Assembly: GCA_029287755.1 (NCBI GenBank)
Contig: JARFQM010000455.1
Span: 1 to 7,610, forward strand
Reading direction: 5' to 3'
Source of the DNA: Desulfofustis sp.
Lineage (GTDB): Bacteria > Desulfobacterota > Desulfobulbia > Desulfobulbales > Desulfocapsaceae
DNA: 7,610 bases
The position numbers and the translations under genes are program-made. A model generated the notes under the pieces. The model saw only the letters and a program-made list of their open reading frames with translations. It made no database searches and was not told the DNA's origin. This document shows positions 1 through 5,958 of the stretch, piece by piece. How positions within the stretch are numbered: the first letter of the stretch is position 1; each line of letters starts with the position of its first letter.

Positions 1-342
1 ATCGAGATCACCCTGCTGATCGTGACCGCCCTGCTCACCCTGGCCGGTTATTCGCTGAACGACTCGGTGGTTGTTTTTGACCGTATCAGAGAAAATATGA
101 AGAAGCTGGAAAAGTTCCGCCTCACCACCAAGGTTATCAATGACAGCGTCAACCAGGTAATCAGCAGAACGATCGTCACCTCGCTGACCTCGGCCATGGT
201 GTTGCTGTCTCTGTTCCTGTTCGGCGGCTCGGTGATTCACGATTTCTCTTTTGCCCTGCTGATCGGCGTGCTGATTGGTACCTACTCGTCGATCTTCATA
301 GCCAGCCCGCTGCTGACCTTCTGGAAGCGGAGGCAGGCCTGA
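1..342 (+). CDS. secF: Protein translocase subunit SecF, C-terminal part (5' end outside window)
   Basis: The open frame enters at base 1 and ends at TGA 340-342, giving 113 residues of the C-terminal end. SecF is an inner-membrane subunit of the SecDF complex, which uses the proton gradient to help the SecYEG translocon move proteins across the membrane. The fragment carries a hydrophobic helix followed by SLNDSVVVFDRIREN, a hallmark of SecF. Two further hydrophobic segments follow, including the FALLIGVLIGTYSSIFIASP stretch typical of the last SecF helix. It ends in the basic tail FWKRRQA, as expected for a cytoplasmic C terminus. secD would be expected just upstream but is outside the window. 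The next gene starts 6 bases after the stop, suggesting co-transcription. Identification is secure; the true start cannot be seen. Confidence 0.95.
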   Translation: MEITLLIVTALLTLAGYSLNDSVVVFDRIRENMKKLEKFRLTTKVINDSVNQVISRTIVTSLTSAMVLLSLFLFGGSVIHDFSFALLIGVLIGTYSSIFIASPLLTFWKRRQA

Positions 343-348
343 CAGTTC

Positions 349-1071
349 ATGGCTGATCGTCCACTTCCGGAACAGGTCTCGCCGATATACCCGGGGGAAA
401 TGTTTTCTTTTCTCTGTCACAATCGGGTCAGCTGTTTCACCCACTGCTGCAGAGAGCTGGAACTGGCCTTGACCCCTTACGATGTGCTCAGGCTCCGTCT
501 GGCCACCGGTCTCAGTTCAGCGGAACTCCATGATCGTTATATCATCGAGGAACTGGACCCCGAAGACGTCTTCCCGCGCTACTACCTGACCATGGTCGAT
601 GACGGCAAGGCCAGCTGCGTCTTCGTAAACGCTCGAGGCTGTGAGATTTATCCGCACCGCCCCGGTGCCTGTCGGACCTATCCCCTCGGCCGGGGAACAA
701 GAAGGGAGCAGGACCGGGTACGCGAGCAGTTCATCCTCCTGAGGGAGGCGCACTGCAAGGGCTTCCAGGAAAAAACCGGGCACACGGTACAGAGTTTTTT
801 GAAGTCCCAGGAGCTGGAACCCTTCAATCGCTTCAACGACAGACTCACCGCCATCACCCAGCATTCGCGCATCAAAGAGGGAATGCAGTTGACCGATGCG
901 CAGTGCACCCTCTATAGGCTCGCCCTCTACGATCTTGATTCATTCCGCTCCCAGCTCAATGACAAGCGGATAGCGTCACCCTCGGCCATACCGGAAAAGG
1001 TCTTTGAGGATGACGAGCGACTGCTTGAATTTGGCCTGGACTTCATAGAGAAACTGTTTTTCGACCGTTGA
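349..1071 (+). CDS. YkgJ-family cysteine cluster protein (putative zinc/iron-chelating)
   Basis: This 240-residue soluble protein carries an N-terminal cluster C23-x5-C29-x3-C33-C34, followed by C90, C98, C108 in the context RPGACRTYPLG, and C136. The CC pair followed later by C..YP.RP..CR.YP is the signature of the YkgJ / UPF0153 family (CxxCxxCC domain), thought to bind zinc or an iron-sulfur centre; the same domain occurs in flagellin lysine N-methylase FliB. The spacing between the first two cysteines (five residues) is longer than in the usual motif. There is no signal peptide or membrane helix, so it should be cytoplasmic. The C-terminal ~100 residues are charged and mostly helical in character, without a motif I recognise. 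The start follows secF by 6 bases, with a GGAGG-like ribosome site inside the secF end. The biochemical function of the family is not established. Confidence 0.85.
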   Translation: MADRPLPEQVSPIYPGEMFSFLCHNRVSCFTHCCRELELALTPYDVLRLRLATGLSSAELHDRYIIEELDPEDVFPRYYLTMVDDGKASCVFVNARGCEIYPHRPGACRTYPLGRGTRREQDRVREQFILLREAHCKGFQEKTGHTVQSFLKSQELEPFNRFNDRLTAITQHSRIKEGMQLTDAQCTLYRLALYDLDSFRSQLNDKRIASPSAIPEKVFEDDERLLEFGLDFIEKLFFDR

Positions 1072-1105
1072 GCGAGACAATGGAAATCATCCCCTAGAGC
1101 ATGCC

Positions 1106-1747
1106 ATGCTTAATTTGATCGTTTTCGACTGTGACGGGGTCCTGTTCGACTCCAGAGAGGCCAACCGGATTTACTACAACGATATCTTGCGCGCCTTCAA
1201 CCATTCTCCCATGGACGAACAGGAACTCGAATACGTGCACAGCCACAATGTCATCGATTCGGTGTCCCACATTTTCCGGAAGTATCCGGCAACGGATCTG
1301 GAAGCGGTGCACCGTTATCGCCAGGAGCACAGCTATACTCCCTATTTGTCCCATATGGTCATGGAGCCGGATCTGAAGGAATTCCTCGATATCGTCAAAC
1401 CCCGCTATCGCCTTGCCATCTCCACGAACCGAACTACCACGATGAGGCCGCTGCTGGAATCATACGGCCTTACCGCCTATTTTGACCTGGTGGTGACCTC
1501 GATGGATGTGGCGAATCCCAAACCGGCCCCGGACGCCCTCTGGAAAATTTTCTCACATTTCGACTGCAGACCGGAGGAAACGATATTCATCGGCGATTCA
1601 GAGGTTGATCAGCAGCATACCGAAAATGCGGGGGTCGATCTCATCGCCTTTAAAAATCGGCGCCTGAAAGCCCGATTTCATGTCGACCGATTCATGCAGA
1701 TTCTTGGCTTGGAGCCTTTTCACCAGCGTGGCCCAGACAATATATAA
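1106..1747 (+). CDS. HAD-superfamily hydrolase, phosphoglycolate phosphatase-like
   Basis: This 213-residue protein has all four haloacid dehalogenase motifs. Motif I is FDCDGVLFD, with nucleophile D8 and acid/base D10. Motif II is ISTNR at 105-109 (T107). Motif III is the lysine K139 in NPKPAPD. Motif IV is IGDSEVD, with D164 and D168 for magnesium. Residues ~16-85 between motifs I and II form a helical C1-type cap, as in Gph/PGMB-type phosphatases. A phosphatase acting on a small phosphorylated metabolite is likely, but the substrate cannot be read from the sequence. It lies 34 bases after the YkgJ-type gene on the same strand and is probably in the same transcript. The ribosome site is weak (TAGAG), but no in-frame start lies nearby upstream. 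The cap argues against KdsC, which has none, even though kdsD lies in the window. Confidence 0.88.
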   Translation: MLNLIVFDCDGVLFDSREANRIYYNDILRAFNHSPMDEQELEYVHSHNVIDSVSHIFRKYPATDLEAVHRYRQEHSYTPYLSHMVMEPDLKEFLDIVKPRYRLAISTNRTTTMRPLLESYGLTAYFDLVVTSMDVANPKPAPDALWKIFSHFDCRPEETIFIGDSEVDQQHTENAGVDLIAFKNRRLKARFHVDRFMQILGLEPFHQRGPDNI

Positions 1748-1752
1748 AAAAC

Positions 1753-1780
1753 TTTTTCTTGTTTTGAAAAATGCTATAAT
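1753..1780 (+). promoter_or_regulatory. Probable sigma-70 promoter of the E2-TPR gene (extended -10)
   Basis: A perfect TATAAT at 1775-1780 is preceded by TG at 1772-1773, making an extended -10 box. The upstream stretch 1744-1770 consists mostly of A and T tracts and resembles an UP element. The -35 region around 1753-1758 (TTTTTC) is poor, which an extended -10 can tolerate. A start near 1787 would give a leader of about 43 bases before the ATG at 1830. No GC-rich terminator stem for the preceding HAD gene is visible in the gap. Confidence 0.6.
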
Positions 1781-1829
1781 ATCGCATTGATTACCTCACA
1801 ACCACTCCTGCGTTCAATCGGAATTTGCC

Positions 1830-4523
1830 ATGGCTATTGCCTCGGAACAGCTTGAAGCTATCAATCAGGAACTCAGCAAATCTTTTTCCGATGATCCGCA
1901 AATCACCGTAGTCCCCGTCGATGGCACTCCTCCTGAAAAATACGAAATAACCTACCATGTCGAAGGACTGCACAAGAGTGACGATGGGGGTGTGGAGAAA
2001 GCCGGCAACCACACAATTGTCATTACCATTCCTTTTGGTTATCCGCATTTTCCACCAAGCTGCAAGCCCAAAAGCCCTATTTTCCACCCTGATTTCGATC
2101 CGGCTGCAATCTGCATCGGGGATTTCTGGGAAAAAAATCGCTCCATAACCGAACTTATCGCCCACATCGGTGAAATGATCACCGGGAGCTATTATTCGAC
2201 GACCAATGCTTTCAACGAGGAAGCAGCCCAGTGGTATGCAGAGAATTTCGCCTCCAAAGATACGGATCAGGACCAAGTTCTGGTCCTAGATGACACAACC
2301 TCCATTTCTTCGACCCCGAGTCCCCCCTCTGAAGATGACTTCACCTCCCTGTTGGAGGACGAGGACGATCAAATCGAGGAAGACCTGCTGGAGCCTTTCG
2401 ACTCAGCGACCGAAGACGATATTGCCCCGGCCCTGAGCTTCGTCGATGAGGATGAAGCTAAATCCGATGCAGGTACAGAAAGCTCACTCGGTGATATCTT
2501 CGAGGAATCCGATTTTGATTTCGAAACCCCGTCGACAACTGAGGCAGCGGCCGATGATGAGCCGCTTCCTCCGGAGGACGCCAGCGAAGCGGAGGGCGAA
2601 ATCGACGAAGAAGAGATTGACGTCGAACACTTAACTGAACTGGCTGCAGAGAAACGGTTCTTCGGGCTGGACAAGGAACTCACCCTGCTTCCGGCCGCGG
2701 CCGCCTTTGCAGGAAAAGAGGCGCTGGCGGAACAGGCGGCGGTAGCACTTGAAGAGGCTCAAACCCTCTACACCCAGGCACTTGATCTCGAGCACCAGGG
2801 TGAGCCTGCGGAAGCGCTGAAATATTTCAAGAAGATACAGACAGTTACCTCCGATTATCCCGGACTGCAGGACGATATCAGCCGCATGACCCAGGCTTTG
2901 GAACTGCTCGGAGACTGGACGGTGCCGACGCTCGAATCCCGTGAATCGAGCGAGACGCCGGCTGAGCCCGAAATACCTGCGCAAGAGGTTCGCCGACCGC
3001 CGCCGCAGCCGTCTCCTCCACGACGGTCTCCAGCGCCTCAACCGGAACCCAGGGATAATGACGCACGGACCTTTTTCGATGAAGTCCCGCAAGGCAAATC
3101 AAGGTTGATCCCCTACACGCTCATTGTCATTTTGGTGCTGGTGGCTGGTGCTGCCGGGGTCAATTACTATCTCAGTTCTGCTCAATACAAGAAGGCCCAG
3201 CAAGGTTTCACACAATGTCTGGCCTCACTTGAAAAGAACCAGTTCAGCGAGGCCGAGCTGCAATGCGAAGCAGCGCTTGGGGTGGCAAAGCAGGTCAGGC
3301 TGTTCAAGGCAGCCGATCGTGATGCCTTGATCGGGAAAGTGGAAAAAACACTCCGCTCCGAGCCCCTCAGGCAGGGACTGGCAGGAAACCTCATGCTTGA
3401 CGGTCAGTACTATCCCAAGCAAGTCGTCCAGAATATCACCTCTTTCAAAGAATTCAAGCGCCAGGGAGACGAATTGTTCGCTGCTGCCAACTGGCAGCAG
3501 AGTGTCTCCAATTACGAGCAAGCGCTTCAAATCGCCGCCGATGAAAAAGCCATCGACCGGCAGGAGCTCTTTCAGATTTCGGAAAATATCAAGCTTGCCC
3601 GTTTCAATATTGTCTACAAGTCGGGCATATCCTACATCGAACGAAAAAAGTGGGTGCTTGCCACTAAAGATCTCGCGGAGGCACTTGAACAGCTCAAAGC
3701 ATTGAACCTGCCCGATAAGGCCCCGCTCATCGACGAGATTACCGCTCAACTGGGTAAAATAGAACAGGCCACTGAAAAAGAAAAAGGCGACATGGCCTTT
3801 TCCGAAGGCAAGTGGGCCAAGGCCTCCGAACACTATCGCCAAGCGCTGACGGTGGCCAACCGGTCTTTCGACTCCGATCAGGACGCAATTTACGAACTCA
3901 AACAGCTGATCGTCAAAGGCGATCTCTACGCCATAGTTTCAAGCGGCAAGTCAGCTTTCAGACAGGCCCGCTGGGACGAAGCGATCGCCAGCTATGACCG
4001 GGCGATCACCCTGCTGGAAGACAACCGGGAGCTTCTCAAGCGGGCAAATACCGAGGAAAACCGGAAAAAACTTGCCCGCATCATGCTGCAGGCCTCGGTC
4101 ATTCGTGACAAGCAGGATGCCGCCAGGCATCTTAAAGAACAGCAGTTCAATGAAGCAATCACCAAACTCGAAGCGATCATAGCCTCGATATCGGCGAGCG
4201 AATTCCAAGGTGAACCAGAATTCGAGACCGTCCGGCTGGAAGCGAAACAATCAATAGAACAAGCCGAAAATGACCAATTACTGGCCGCCAAGATCACCTA
4301 TCTGGAAAAAAATTTTGAAGAACTCTTCACCACGCACTACTCCGGATCTCCTCCAGAGTCTCTCGTCGACAGGACAGTCGTGTTCGAGAAGAAGATCGGA
4401 TCACTTCTGCTGTTCAGGTTGCAGTGTGTGGAAGTGGGACGCGGCCGGCCGCTGCAGCTGGTAATGAAATACGCCCACGACCTCAATAGCGGCGAGTGGC
4501 GTTTCTACAGCGACGGCCAGTAA
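1830..4523 (+). CDS. Membrane-anchored E2 (ubiquitin-conjugating)-like protein with TPR repeats
   Basis: This 897-residue protein has an unusual architecture. Residues ~1-140 resemble the E2/UBC fold: an N-terminal helix, a strand region, IPFGYPHFPP (Y71-P72, P75-P76), H86-P87-D88 where E2s have HPN, candidate catalytic C95 in ICIGD, W100, the helix SITELIAHIGEMI, and NEEAAQWY at 129-136. Residues ~152-268 are a very acidic linker. A TPR-like repeat lies near 306-340, a Pro/Arg-rich stretch at ~370-426 and a transmembrane helix at ~427-448. At least six TPR-like repeats follow, near 453, 542, 596, 648, 699 and 762. Four of these share exact TPR register, for example G653/A665/Y669/A672 and G706/A718/Y722/A725. 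The end (~849-897) is an unrecognised strand-rich piece. With no signal peptide, the E2 part should be cytoplasmic and the C-terminal TPRs periplasmic, although lysines flank both sides of the helix. The start has a weak CGGAA site 6 bases upstream. No E1 or ubiquitin-like partner is nearby. The E2 part could be catalytic or a binding-only variant. Confidence 0.82.
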   Translation: MAIASEQLEAINQELSKSFSDDPQITVVPVDGTPPEKYEITYHVEGLHKSDDGGVEKAGNHTIVITIPFGYPHFPPSCKPKSPIFHPDFDPAAICIGDFWEKNRSITELIAHIGEMITGSYYSTTNAFNEEAAQWYAENFASKDTDQDQVLVLDDTTSISSTPSPPSEDDFTSLLEDEDDQIEEDLLEPFDSATEDDIAPALSFVDEDEAKSDAGTESSLGDIFEESDFDFETPSTTEAAADDEPLPPEDASEAEGEIDEEEIDVEHLTELAAEKRFFGLDKELTLLPAAAAFAGKEALAEQAAVALEEAQTLYTQALDLEHQGEPAEALKYFKKIQTVTSDYPGLQDDISRMTQALELLGDWTVPTLESRESSETPAEPEIPAQEVRRPPPQPSPPRRSPAPQPEPRDNDARTFFDEVPQGKSRLIPYTLIVILVLVAGAAGVNYYLSSAQYKKAQQGFTQCLASLEKNQFSEAELQCEAALGVAKQVRLFKAADRDALIGKVEKTLRSEPLRQGLAGNLMLDGQYYPKQVVQNITSFKEFKRQGDELFAAANWQQSVSNYEQALQIAADEKAIDRQELFQISENIKLARFNIVYKSGISYIERKKWVLATKDLAEALEQLKALNLPDKAPLIDEITAQLGKIEQATEKEKGDMAFSEGKWAKASEHYRQALTVANRSFDSDQDAIYELKQLIVKGDLYAIVSSGKSAFRQARWDEAIASYDRAITLLEDNRELLKRANTEENRKKLARIMLQASVIRDKQDAARHLKEQQFNEAITKLEAIIASISASEFQGEPEFETVRLEAKQSIEQAENDQLLAAKITYLEKNFEELFTTHYSGSPPESLVDRTVVFEKKIGSLLLFRLQCVEVGRGRPLQLVMKYAHDLNSGEWRFYSDGQ

Positions 4524-4712
4524 CCGTAATAAGTCCGAGTCCGCGGTTCATCAGCTTTACCTCAGCATCCAGGCCGCTTTATACGTTAACCCCAGTGAAT
4601 CAGTTGAGACAACCTGCACGCCACACGCCGTGCGGCAGTGTCATTGACGCCTTAACCTTTGCGGAGTCTGTCGATCAAGGCTATGGATGGGTGCTCCTCT
4701 TGCAGCGTCAGG
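4524..4712. other. Convergent intergenic region with one short stem-loop
   Basis: This 189-base gap separates the stop codons of the E2-TPR gene and kdsD. The only clear symmetry is a 7-base stem, CTGCACG at 4614-4620 pairing with CGTGCGG at 4629-4635, with one G-U pair and an 8-base loop. No T-run follows on either strand, so it does not look like a standard intrinsic terminator. The short open frames crossing the gap show no recognisable protein or ribosome site. I see no RNA gene here. Confidence 0.35.
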
Positions 4713-5684
4713 CTAAAGCAGGAAGCGGAACTCTCCCTTGCCCAGCAGGTCGTGCAGATGGAGGATCCCGGTCAATCTTCGCTCAGCATCGACCACTGGC
4801 AGGACGGTTACCTCGTGACGCTGCATGATGCTCAAGGCATCAACGGCCTGAATATCACCGCCAATGGTAATCGGATTGGAGGTCATCGCCTCTTCGACCC
4901 TGGTATTGTGCAAATCCAGGTCTGAGGCTACATAGCGCCGCACATCTCCATCGGTGATAATCCCTTCGAGCCGATAATTATCTCCGGTGACAACCACGGC
5001 CCCGAGATTTTTGTCATTGAGTTCCGCTACCGCCTCCTTGGTGCTCGCCGCAATGGTGACGAGCGGCATCCGGGTTCCGGTCAACATCACTTCCTCGACT
5101 TTTACCTGCAGACGGGCCCCGAGGCTGCCGGCCGGATGATTGGAGCGAAAATCCGCAGCCTGAAAATGGTTTTTGTTCATCAGCACTACTGCCAGGGCAT
5201 CGCCCAGCGCGAGAGTAGCGGTTGTACTTGCTGTCGGGGCCAGGCCGAGCGAGCAGGCCTCTCTGGGAACAGAAATGTCCAGTGCCACATCGGCGGTGCG
5301 CGCAAGGGTCGATTCGACCGCTCCGGTCATGGCGATAACGGAAGCGCAGCGGCGTTTCAGATTACCGAGGAGGAGATTCAATTCGGCGGTTTCCCCTGAG
5401 TAGGAGATGGCGATGACCACGTCGGTGCCCTGAACTATGCCCAGATCGCCGTGCATGGCCTCGACCGGATGCAGAAAGAAAGAGGGGGTGCCGGTGCTGT
5501 TCAGGGTTGCGGTAATCTTCTGGCCGATAATGCCGGATTTACCGATGCCGGTGATGATCACCCGGCTTGGACAGTCGTGAATTAATTCGACCGCCTTGAC
5601 GAATTGGCTGCCAATCCGTTCACGCACCGCCGCCAGTCCCTGCTCTTCTATCAACAATACTTCCCGCGCTTCTTCAATGGTCAT
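4713..5684 (-). CDS. kdsD: Arabinose 5-phosphate isomerase KdsD (SIS + two CBS domains)
   Basis: KdsD interconverts D-ribulose 5-phosphate and D-arabinose 5-phosphate, the first step of Kdo synthesis for lipopolysaccharide, in the cytoplasm. The 323-residue length fits the family (~328 in E. coli). Residues ~35-175 form the SIS domain, with GIGKSG at 46-51, HPVEAMHGDLG at 72-82 and SYSGET at 94-99. K49, E101, E142 and H183 have exactly the spacing of the E. coli active-site set K59/E111/E152/H193. Two CBS domains follow (~199-255 and ~265-320), including ITDGDVRR. I chose the ATG at 5684 because AGGAA lies 6 bases upstream. An in-frame TTG at 5717 would add 11 residues but has no ribosome site and sits at or before the predicted transcription start. 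The gene stands alone on the minus strand, with no kdsA, kdsC or lpt genes beside it in this window. Confidence 0.93.
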   Translation of the reverse strand: MTIEEAREVLLIEEQGLAAVRERIGSQFVKAVELIHDCPSRVIITGIGKSGIIGQKITATLNSTGTPSFFLHPVEAMHGDLGIVQGTDVVIAISYSGETAELNLLLGNLKRRCASVIAMTGAVESTLARTADVALDISVPREACSLGLAPTASTTATLALGDALAVVLMNKNHFQAADFRSNHPAGSLGARLQVKVEEVMLTGTRMPLVTIAASTKEAVAELNDKNLGAVVVTGDNYRLEGIITDGDVRRYVASDLDLHNTRVEEAMTSNPITIGGDIQAVDALSIMQRHEVTVLPVVDAERRLTGILHLHDLLGKGEFRFLL

Positions 5685-5720
5685 GTGTCTTTCCTGGTTG
5701 ACGCTGTTTTCCGACAATTG

Positions 5721-5749
5721 AATCTAGCAGATAGCAGCAGACACGGCAA
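5721..5749 (-). promoter_or_regulatory. Candidate kdsD promoter
   Basis: Read on the minus strand, TTGCCG (5749-5744) and TAGATT (5726-5721) are separated by exactly 17 bases, and TG sits one base before the -10 (extended -10). Each hexamer matches the sigma-70 consensus at four of six positions. The predicted start near 5714 leaves about 30 bases of leader before the ATG at 5684. The -35 lies inside the inverted repeat at 5742-5758. Confidence 0.45.
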
Positions 5750-5758
5750 TCCGCCGTG
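5742..5758. repeat. Perfect 6-bp inverted repeat in the kdsD-metK divergent region
   Basis: CACGGC (5742-5747) and GCCGTG (5753-5758) are perfect inverted copies around the 5-base loop AATCC. No T-run follows on either strand, so it is not an intrinsic terminator. It overlaps the -35 of the candidate kdsD promoter and could be a protein-binding site. It could also be chance. Confidence 0.35.
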
Positions 5759-5775
5759 GTGCACAGCGGTGCGTG

Positions 5776-5801
5776 GGACGCTGATCTCTTGACCTGCGTC
5801 C
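5776..5801. repeat. 6-bp inverted repeat upstream of metK
   Basis: GGACGC (5776-5781) and GCGTCC (5796-5801) pair perfectly across a 14-base loop. A weaker arm pair, CAGCC at 5811-5815 with GGCTG at 5834-5838, follows. Both lie upstream of the predicted metK promoter, so they would be in the metK leader only if transcription began further upstream. I could not fit them to a known riboswitch. Confidence 0.25.
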
Positions 5802-5849
5802 TCTCTCGTTCAGCCACTCCAGGCGCTGAGAAGGGCTGGCCGATTCCCC

Positions 5850-5878
5850 TTGACATCCGCCGCGTTCAAGGTTCAAAT
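5850..5878 (+). promoter_or_regulatory. Candidate metK-ahcY promoter
   Basis: A perfect -35 TTGACA (5850-5855) is followed after 17 bases by TCAAAT (5873-5878), which matches the -10 consensus at four of six positions. A start near 5885 would give a leader of about 74 bases. The spacer holds the tandem heptamers GTTCAAG (5864-5870) and GTTCAAA (5871-5877), and CAAA-N7-TTTG (5874-5888) overlaps the -10. Both are candidate operator elements at a position where a repressor could block polymerase. Confidence 0.5.
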
Positions 5879-5958
5879 ATCTGGTTTGGCAATTCGGTGC
5901 TTCATGCATACAGTAGCTTTCAGCGAAATGAAATCATAATAACTAGGACGGAAAAATC

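Noticed and set aside
517..864. Minus-strand open frame opposite the YkgJ-type gene
   Set aside because: It is a shadow of a gene with clear cysteine motifs, with no motif or ribosome site of its own.
1106..1747. The HAD phosphatase as KdsC, partner of kdsD in Kdo synthesis
   Set aside because: KdsC enzymes are capless and shorter; this protein has a ~70-residue helical cap between motifs I and II. It is also on the opposite strand, well separated from kdsD.
2631..3092. Minus-strand open frame of 153 codons opposite the linker and Pro-rich region
   Set aside because: Its Arg- and Leu-rich composition is the expected mirror of the Glu-, Ala- and Pro-rich coding strand, and no domain is recognisable.
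3225..3842. Long minus-strand open frame (205 codons) inside the E2-TPR gene
   Set aside because: It lies wholly antisense to a convincing gene. Its translation has no recognisable motif or repeat, and the TPR register on the plus strand explains the sequence.
4614..4635. Bidirectional terminator between the E2-TPR gene and kdsD
   Set aside because: The stem has only 7 pairs including a G-U, and no T-tract follows on either strand.
4496..4925. Plus-strand open frames spanning the E2-TPR / kdsD gap
   Set aside because: They overlap the ends of two real genes, lack ribosome sites and resemble no protein family.
5685..5717. Longer kdsD start at TTG 5717 (11 extra residues)
   Set aside because: It has no ribosome site and lies at or before the predicted transcription start, whereas the ATG at 5684 has AGGAA at good spacing and gives the normal family length.
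5759..5958. SAM or SAH riboswitch upstream of metK
   Set aside because: The stems I could find are short and do not carry the conserved core sequences I know for SAM-I, SAM-II or SAH riboswitches. A covariance-model scan would settle it.
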